Below, piece by piece: positions 58,405-64,000 of a DNA stretch of 64,000 nucleotides. The notes under the pieces are model-generated. The model saw only the letters and a program-made list of their open reading frames with translations. It searched no databases and was not told the origin of the DNA. Position 1 is the first letter of the stretch. Every line of letters begins with the position of its first letter. The stretch comes from Heterotrichella gracilis. Its lineage: Eukaryota > Sar > Xanthophyceae > Tribonematales > Xanthonemataceae. Location of the stretch: the NCBI GenBank assembly GCA_032358255.1, contig JAULBX010012210.1, forward strand, positions 248,001 through 312,000. The letters are read 5' to 3'. The position numbers and the translations under genes were made by a program.

Positions 58405-59973
58405 ATGGCCTCCTCAATGCTGCTCAAGGCTCCCACCACCCGCCCTGCGGCTTCCACCGTGCGCAGAGGCCCAGAGCCTCGTCGCCTGTCCGTTGTGGTG
58501 CCACGGGCGTCTGCAGGGTCCAGCTCAGATAAGCTCAAGGTCAACCTGGTGGGAGCGGCGGGCTTTGCTGCGGGCCTGCTGCTGCTTCAGGGAACGCCTG
58601 CCCTTGCGTTGGATTTGGAGCCCGGACAGCAGTACCTCAGTGAGTGACGTTTGGGCAGGGATTTCAACCCCGTTTTGCTGAAGGTCCCATGTGGCACAAA
58701 TTTTCAAAACCCTAAACCCTAAGTCATTCTGTAAACCCTACATGCCCTGGAGCCTCACTCGCAGTTAGTTGTTGCGACGCAGGCAGGTCCATACATTTGG
58801 AGAACACTTGTGCAAGCTACATGCTGTCCCTGCCAGTATTGGTAACCATCAGTGCTGATACTATGCGCGCGCTGCATGTTTACTATTATACTGCGCAAGC
58901 CGCATGGCATGCACCGCTGCTACATCTGCGCTTGCAACACTGTACTCATGATCTTCCTGTTCTCTCAGAGACCCAGCAGAGCATGGACCAGGCTCGCGAC
59001 CCCCAGGAAGACCAGCGCAAGCGCTTCTCCTTTGTGGATGTGGATGGCCTGACCGTCGACAAGAGCAAGGCGCGCATCAAGGCAGCGTACTCTCGCCTGC
59101 AGTCCTCACTGAAGGCGGCCGTTGACAAGAACCACTGGTCTGACATCCAGGCCGAGGTCAGGGGCCCACTGGGAACACTCAGGTATGTGCTAACCAGCAG
59201 CTGTGTGCCTCTTGAACACGTGGCCACTGAACCTGCGAGTCATGAACATGTGGAGTGCATTATTACGCAATAATGCTTACCCTATTTGTAGCGTGCAATC
59301 GACCAGTGACTATGTTGGCACCTGCCAAGACCCCTGCCAGAATGTATACCACATATTATGCATGCAAATTGAATATAAAGTTCCAATTGATGAACGTGGA
59401 GCCCTCATGCGATAGGCCCATGTTGCGGTGTGCCAGGGAGGAACAGTAGTGCTTGAACCATCCCTTGTTCACCGTGTCTCCCATGGTGCAGGTATGACAT
59501 CGACCAGCTGGTGGCCACCAAGGGCAAGAAGGACACCAAGGCACAGGAGCTGCGCAACAGCGTGGTGAACGCTCTCAATGAGGTACACATTTCCTGCCTC
59601 ACCCTTGCTCAAGCTAGTAACTAGCCACCCTACCCACACCAGCTATGTCGGTGTGGACACCTGTCGGTTGCAACTTAGTTCCAATGATGGGCAATGTGAC
59701 ATGGCCGCAACCGCATTCCATGCATTGGGTGGTCATGGCTGTAACAGCACCACGGGGTTGTTGCGCTTGGGCTTGAGCAAGCGTGCGCGGTTGCAGCGGT
59801 AGTTGTAGCTACCATGAACCTTGGCCTTCGCCTAGTCTCCACACTCACGCGTACTTGTGTTGTCATGTGCGCAGCTTGACCTGGCGGCACGCAAGAACGA
59901 TGCCGCCAAGAGCCAGACCCAGTATGCGGCGGCGGTGAGCGCTCTGGAGTCTGCCATCTCCTACCTGGGTTGA
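58405..59973 (+). CDS. PSBQ: PsbQ, oxygen-evolving enhancer protein 3, thylakoid lumen
   Basis: Four exons (58405-58639, 58969-59182, 59492-59582, 59875-59973) give 212 residues. PsbQ is an extrinsic subunit that stabilises the manganese cluster of photosystem II. The N-terminus is a bipartite signal: a Ser/Thr/Arg-rich stromal transit part, then KLKVNLVGAAGFAAGLLLLQ and a cleavage site after TPALA. The mature protein is an all-helical bundle with KSKARIKAAYSRLQSSLK, HWSDIQAEVRGPLGTLRYDI and ELDLAARKNDAA, which match the algal PsbQ pattern (acidic/basic helices around the GTLR core). It is shorter and more divergent than the land-plant form, as in other algae. Intron 1 contains CCCTAAACCCTAA units soon after the donor. 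Exon 1 donor is GTGAGT. A PsbQ-like (NDH-linked) protein is a less likely alternative. Confidence 0.85.
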
Positions 59974-60151
59974 GTGGCTCCCCAAGTGCCTTCTGAGCGG
60001 GTTTGAGGGCTGAAGTGGAATTTATTAGCCTGGGGTTGGCTTCTGCTTCCTGTTGACCCAGAACGTCAGCAAATTCTGTGCAGTAATTTCCTCTTGTATG
60101 ATATGAATGAAAATATGTTTGCTTTGTATGCAGTGTTGGGGTTCTACCTAT

Positions 60152-60156
60152 TGTAA
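60152..60156 (+). terminator. TGTAA polyadenylation signal of PsbQ
   Basis: TGTAA occurs 179 nt after the PsbQ stop. UGUAA is the usual near-upstream poly(A) element in green algae, so cleavage is expected about 10-20 nt later. Confidence 0.5.
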
Positions 60157-60227
60157 TGAGTGTCGATGGAGTGTTTTTCAGTGACTCAGTGATGAATCCT
60201 GGGCACATGCAGTTGAAGGGCTGGTGA

Positions 60228-60253
60228 CTCAGCATTTGCTATAAAATGCTGAG
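60228..60253. repeat. Perfect 10-bp stem hairpin downstream of PsbQ
   Basis: CTCAGCATTT and AAATGCTGAG flank a 6-nt loop (60238-60243). It lies 70 bp past the likely poly(A) site, so it may act at DNA level or in transcript termination, or have no role. Confidence 0.6.
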
Positions 60254-60795
60254 CCAGAAGGAAGTGAAGTAGTGGTTATTTTCTGTAAATTTACTGTCAC
60301 TATATGTCTGCTGTCAATTGATTGACTAAAGTCGACCCGCACTCGGCTGGTTCCCTGCGCCATGCCATGGCAACATTCGCCTTGGCGCCATGGCATGTGG
60401 TTGTCACCCTCAGGGGGGAACTAGCCTGACAAGCAGGGGGCAGGTAGAACTGTCTGCTGTTTTGGCCTGGCGAGATACCCAACTGTGCTGCAAAGCAGTG
60501 TCATTCGCTGTTAATGAGGTGGGGCCTGGAGGTGCCCACACCCCGGGGCAGCTTTTGCAGTTTCAATCCCCAACGAAATTCCACACACCGCACCGTGAGT
60601 CCAACAGGCTGATAAACGTCGACACAGCACTTGCTAAGGGCATTGCTGACACGTTCAAGCAATAGGAAGTTTATTTTTAAGTCCCGATGCAGTTCAAGTA
60701 GCTTTCTGGTCGTGCCCTTGTTCGAGGAAGTCCGAGTGGTCACTTGGTTTGGTTGCTCGTTTTCAGCAGCAGATTTAGAGGCTGGTCCCATCAAG

Positions 60796-63510
60796 ATGCC
60801 TGGGTTGCTTCATAAGCCTGATGCTTTGCAACTTAGCCTCTGTGTAGCGAGGTCTTTTTACAGCAGGCCAACCCTACTTGGGACCCGTTATTGGAGGCAT
60901 TACTCGAAATCACCTACGCTTGACAACTCACACCCTTGCTACCGCCGTTCCATCCGACTGGTGGCAAGCACTGCCAGTGGCACAGGCGTGAATTCGGAGA
61001 AAGCCTCGGCTGTTCAAGTCACCAAGCGTGACATCGTGGTTGCTGTTGACTATTCTAAGGCATGGCATTGAATTTGCAATTGCTGACCTGGCACATCCGG
61101 CATTGCCCAGCATTGCCCTCTGCCTGCCTGGAAGTTAGTCGTCTAAGGGATACGGGCTTTGGGAAGCAGAATTTTTTTATGCGCGCATAAAAATGATGTC
61201 GGAGCTGCCGTAACTCGGTTTGAACTTGCTTTCGAAGTTGATGCATGCATTCAATATTGGTGTCGGAATAGCACGCCTAGGCGGGCTTGCTTAACGTCAA
61301 ACTATTTTGGTGGATATGCCACTAATAAGACTGATATTTTGCAGGACTCGGAGTATGCGTGCCACTGGGCTGTTGCTCAATTGGCAAGACCAGGTAACTT
61401 GAGTGCGTGGGCTTGCCACTCTGATGCTGAACGTACTGGCAAGAGTAATAGAACTCAGCGTGGACTGAGAGTTGGGTAGGACTTATCACAGTACTTTACG
61501 CAGCAACTTACGCGCCAGGACATGCATGGCTCATGTGCGGGGTGAAATGTGGGTGTTTAAAGCTGACTCTATAGTTAGGTAGGACTTGTGCGGGCAGTAC
61601 TTTACCATTGGTGACAGCATGCCTGCCGCGTTCAGAGCAATATGGTTCCTGTGCCGGGGGCGTGGAGGGGAAGAGCCCACAGACTGTTGGTTTATTTCAA
61701 TAAAATAGCTGTCACTTATATGTATTTGACCCTGTGCAGGCGATGTCTTCCACCTCCTCCACTGCATACCTTTCCAGATGCAGCCAAGTGCGTATGTCAC
61801 AGAGACTGGGCACATGGTATTTGTTCCGGTGGAGGAGGGACTTGAGGAAAGGCACAAAGAAAGCGCCCGGAAATTTGTGAACGACAAATACCTGTCCATT
61901 TTTGAAGAAGCAAATGTACGTGCAACCCTACATCGTGCACCACATCTGGCCATCGAAAGGCTATCTCGTAACTGTTGTTGCACGCTGAGCTGTTCCCCAG
62001 TGTCATAAAATCCATTCAAATTTCCAGTCCTAGAGGCAGTTGTCAATAGCGTTGGATCAGGAGGTATTAAGCAAGCCCAGCAAATGGACAATGCTACTGA
62101 ACACGAGTGCCCATGATTTCCCTTACATGAATTGGTGATGGTTCCAGCCCATTAATGCGCACAATATCCCGTGGCGCATTGGCGGAACTGCCGATAAGAC
62201 CTGCTTTGCTTGTGTTGCAGGTGGCATGCACTGTCGATGTGGTACGGGAGGGAGGAGCCACGGCGGAGGCAGGCGTGGGCGATGTGGTGTGCCGAGTGGC
62301 TGAGGAGTACCAGGCAAGCATCAACTCTATACACAGCATGGACATGCGCATGCGTATCAGTCACTGTGTGCTGCCATGTACATGTTTCATTGTCCATGGT
62401 TTGTGGCATGAGGCATGTGGCAAGCCTGCATTTGTGTGCATTCAGGCGGCCGCAGTGATCATGGCAAGTCACAGCAAGGGCCTTGTGGCTGAGATGCTGA
62501 TTGGCTCCATCAGCAGCTACTGCGCACGCGTGAGCAAGCAGCCTGTGCTGGTGCTGCACAGCCCGGTAGCAGCCAAACCAAAGGGGTACGCAGCATGTAA
62601 GATGTTTGCATAAATAGCGCTTGAGCGGAATGCAACAGCCTGCATGCGCACATGCTATATCCATTTTGTGTCGATGCAATCGGCTGGTGGCTAGCAACCC
62701 GTAGCACGCCTGTGCAATCGTGCACAAGCAAGAATGCTTTGAACGTTCTGGCACCCTTATTTGGGACCACTTGACAGCACTCTCAAGGTACAGGCCATGA
62801 TTTCTTAAGAATGGTGTGTACACAGGCTCGAGTCTATCCTGGCACCTTTGGCCAGCCTGAACCAGCACTGGCAGCGCTTTGCCACCCATGGGGACAGCCA
62901 GGAGGCTGAGGAGGCAGGGCAGGTGAAATCCCCTCAGCCTGCGGCACCCTCCCAGCAGCAGCGCCATGTGCTCCTGGCGGTGGACCAATCACAGCGCTCC
63001 CTTGATGCTTGCCAGTGGGCGGTGGACAACATGCACCAGCCCGGGGACAAGTTTCACGTGGTGCATGTGATCCCCACGGTATGCGCCATTTGTATCTGTT
63101 ACTTTGCCCATGCTTGCCCATGGGCCTGCGCTGAAGGTCTGAATGGAGCGTTTGGCAGTGTGCATGGGGTATTGTTGTCCGATGCATTGGGACATGATCA
63201 TTAGGGTTATATGTTACAAGAATGAGATGAAATGGCTGCATGTGTTGTTGAATGTAGGCATCAGCAGGCCTATAGGGCAAGCAAGACACTGACAAGAGAA
63301 GTACAGCGGCTGCTGTGGCGGTACGTAAAACAGATAACAGTCACTTAGTGAGGGGTCTATCATATGCTACAGGTACCTGATCGTGTGCTGTACAACCACG
63401 GGGAGGGCCTGTACATCCCAGCTGCCGATGTGGAGGAGATTGAACGTGGGGTGCGCCAAAAGCTGCAAACTTGTGAACAGTTGCTCCAACGTCACGGTGT
63501 AGAGTATGAG
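60796..63510 (+). CDS. Tandem universal-stress-protein (UspA) domain protein, plastid-targeted, 3' part beyond the window
   Basis: Seven exons are visible (60796-61059, 61345-61393, 61740-61915, 62221-62313, 62446-62585, 62826-63078, 63373-63510), 371 residues so far. Residues 1 to about 70 are Arg/Ser/Tyr-rich, a plastid (or mitochondrial) transit peptide. The first Usp domain runs from DIVVAVDYSKDSEYACHWAV through GDVFHLLHCIP and VIMASHSKGLVAEMLIGS to QPVLVLHSP. The nucleotide-loop Gly and GS residues are kept, so it may bind ATP. A second domain begins RHVLLAVDQSQRSLDACQWA and continues HVVHVIP and VPDRVLYNHGEGLYIPAADV. The last visible exon ends at a clean donor at 63511; the remaining exons were not found before the window end. 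Introns 1 and 4 use GC donors. Function beyond stress/nucleotide sensing is unknown. Confidence 0.87.
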
Positions 63511-64000
63511 GTGAGGTAGCACAGGATGCCCAACAACCCCAGTTTTCCTGTATGCCAAGTCAGGGTCCCTGTTGTCACCATGCTTGGTGGTGCAAGGTGT
63601 GAAATGTTATATTTCATTTCCTAGGAAACGTGAATGCGAATCGGGTTGTATTGTAGGACAGCAGTACCAGCTCACATGTTTTAATGGTGAACCGGCTTGG
63701 GTCTCATTTGCATGCCCATGTGAAGCTTTCATAATCATCACTTGATCCCTGTTTCCTTTTGATATCGTGTGGTGCTGATGCCATGTAACAATCTGGATGG
63801 TATGCATCCTATTGTTTGCATCGTTCACTCACGCCACGGTGACACAAGCAAGGGCTGTACTTTATTCCTGTTATATGCAATACACATTCAGGACTGCTAG
63901 ATACACAATGTGTTACATGTGCAGGCCCATGAACGCATTGGCACCCAATTTTTTTAATGTCCATTATAAAGCAGTGCCACTATTTGGGCGTGTAATTGTC
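63511..64000. other. Probably intron of the USP gene
   Basis: This stretch follows the donor GTGAGG at 63511. I found no acceptor leading into a frame that continues the second Usp domain, so the next exon is likely outside the window. Confidence 0.45.

Larger units (their letters stand above)
59974..60795. other. PsbQ 3' flank and USP gene promoter
   Basis: 822 bp. TGTAA at 60152-60156 is the typical green-algal polyadenylation signal for PsbQ. A hairpin lies at 60228-60253. Nothing coding was recognised. Confidence 0.55.

Overview
This looks like nuclear DNA of a green alga (Chlorophyta; a trebouxiophyte-like core chlorophyte is my guess, low confidence). The case rests on a PsbQ gene of the algal type, a plastid Fe superoxide dismutase, an SBP-box transcription factor, organelle transit peptides on several products, intron-rich compact genes, TTTAGGG-type telomere-like units inside introns, and a UGUAA-type 3' signal after PsbQ. 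I rebuilt 17 protein-coding genes by hand from splice signals and reading phase. All models keep frame through every junction (about 104 introns). No tRNA, rRNA, CRISPR array or intact mobile element was seen.

Layout, left to right: plastid-type DnaJ (567-2499, -); SCY1-like pseudokinase (4361-7611, -); divergent to it a large SBP/SPL transcription factor with ankyrin-like region (8259-13774, +); a signal-peptide/EGF/transmembrane/RING-H2 ubiquitin ligase (15902-20827, -); Fe-SOD (21940-23624, -) divergent to mitochondrial ribosomal protein bL33 (24091-24267, +); IBA57 (24464-26306, -) divergent to a CCR4-like EEP nuclease (27041-29236, +); an aromatic-ring FAD monooxygenase (30333-35314, -) with a small unrecognised gene ending only 32 nt upstream of its ATG (35347-36197, -); NBS1/nibrin (37393-40852, +), convergent with NDUFAF7 (40989-43793, -); a small plastid membrane protein (44274-45048, +); a secreted GH88-like glycosidase (46150-49026, +); a very large gene (50039-57195, +) encoding two complete Y-family DNA polymerases in one frame; PsbQ (58405-59973, +); and a plastid-targeted tandem universal-stress-domain protein running off the right end (60796-63510+, +).

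The most remarkable object is the 14-exon gene at 50039-57195. Its first half is a DNA polymerase iota-type enzyme, its second half a DNA polymerase eta-type enzyme, and each half is followed by a PCNA-binding-like motif. All junctions between them are in phase and no stop codon intervenes, so it predicts a single 1,428-residue iota-eta fusion. I do not know of a described protein like it. Other points of interest are a high share of GC-AG introns (6 of about 104), a decayed copy of an exon within the Fe-SOD gene, a possible dicistronic gene pair at 35.3 kb, and a fully recognisable algal NBS1.

Functionally the window is ordinary chromosome: photosynthesis (PsbQ), redox defence (Fe-SOD), mitochondrial biogenesis (IBA57, NDUFAF7, bL33), protein quality control (DnaJ, RING ligase), and DNA damage response (NBS1, the polymerase fusion). 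Genes are tightly packed, with short shared divergent promoters (about 470-730 bp) and convergent 3' ends as close as 136 bp.
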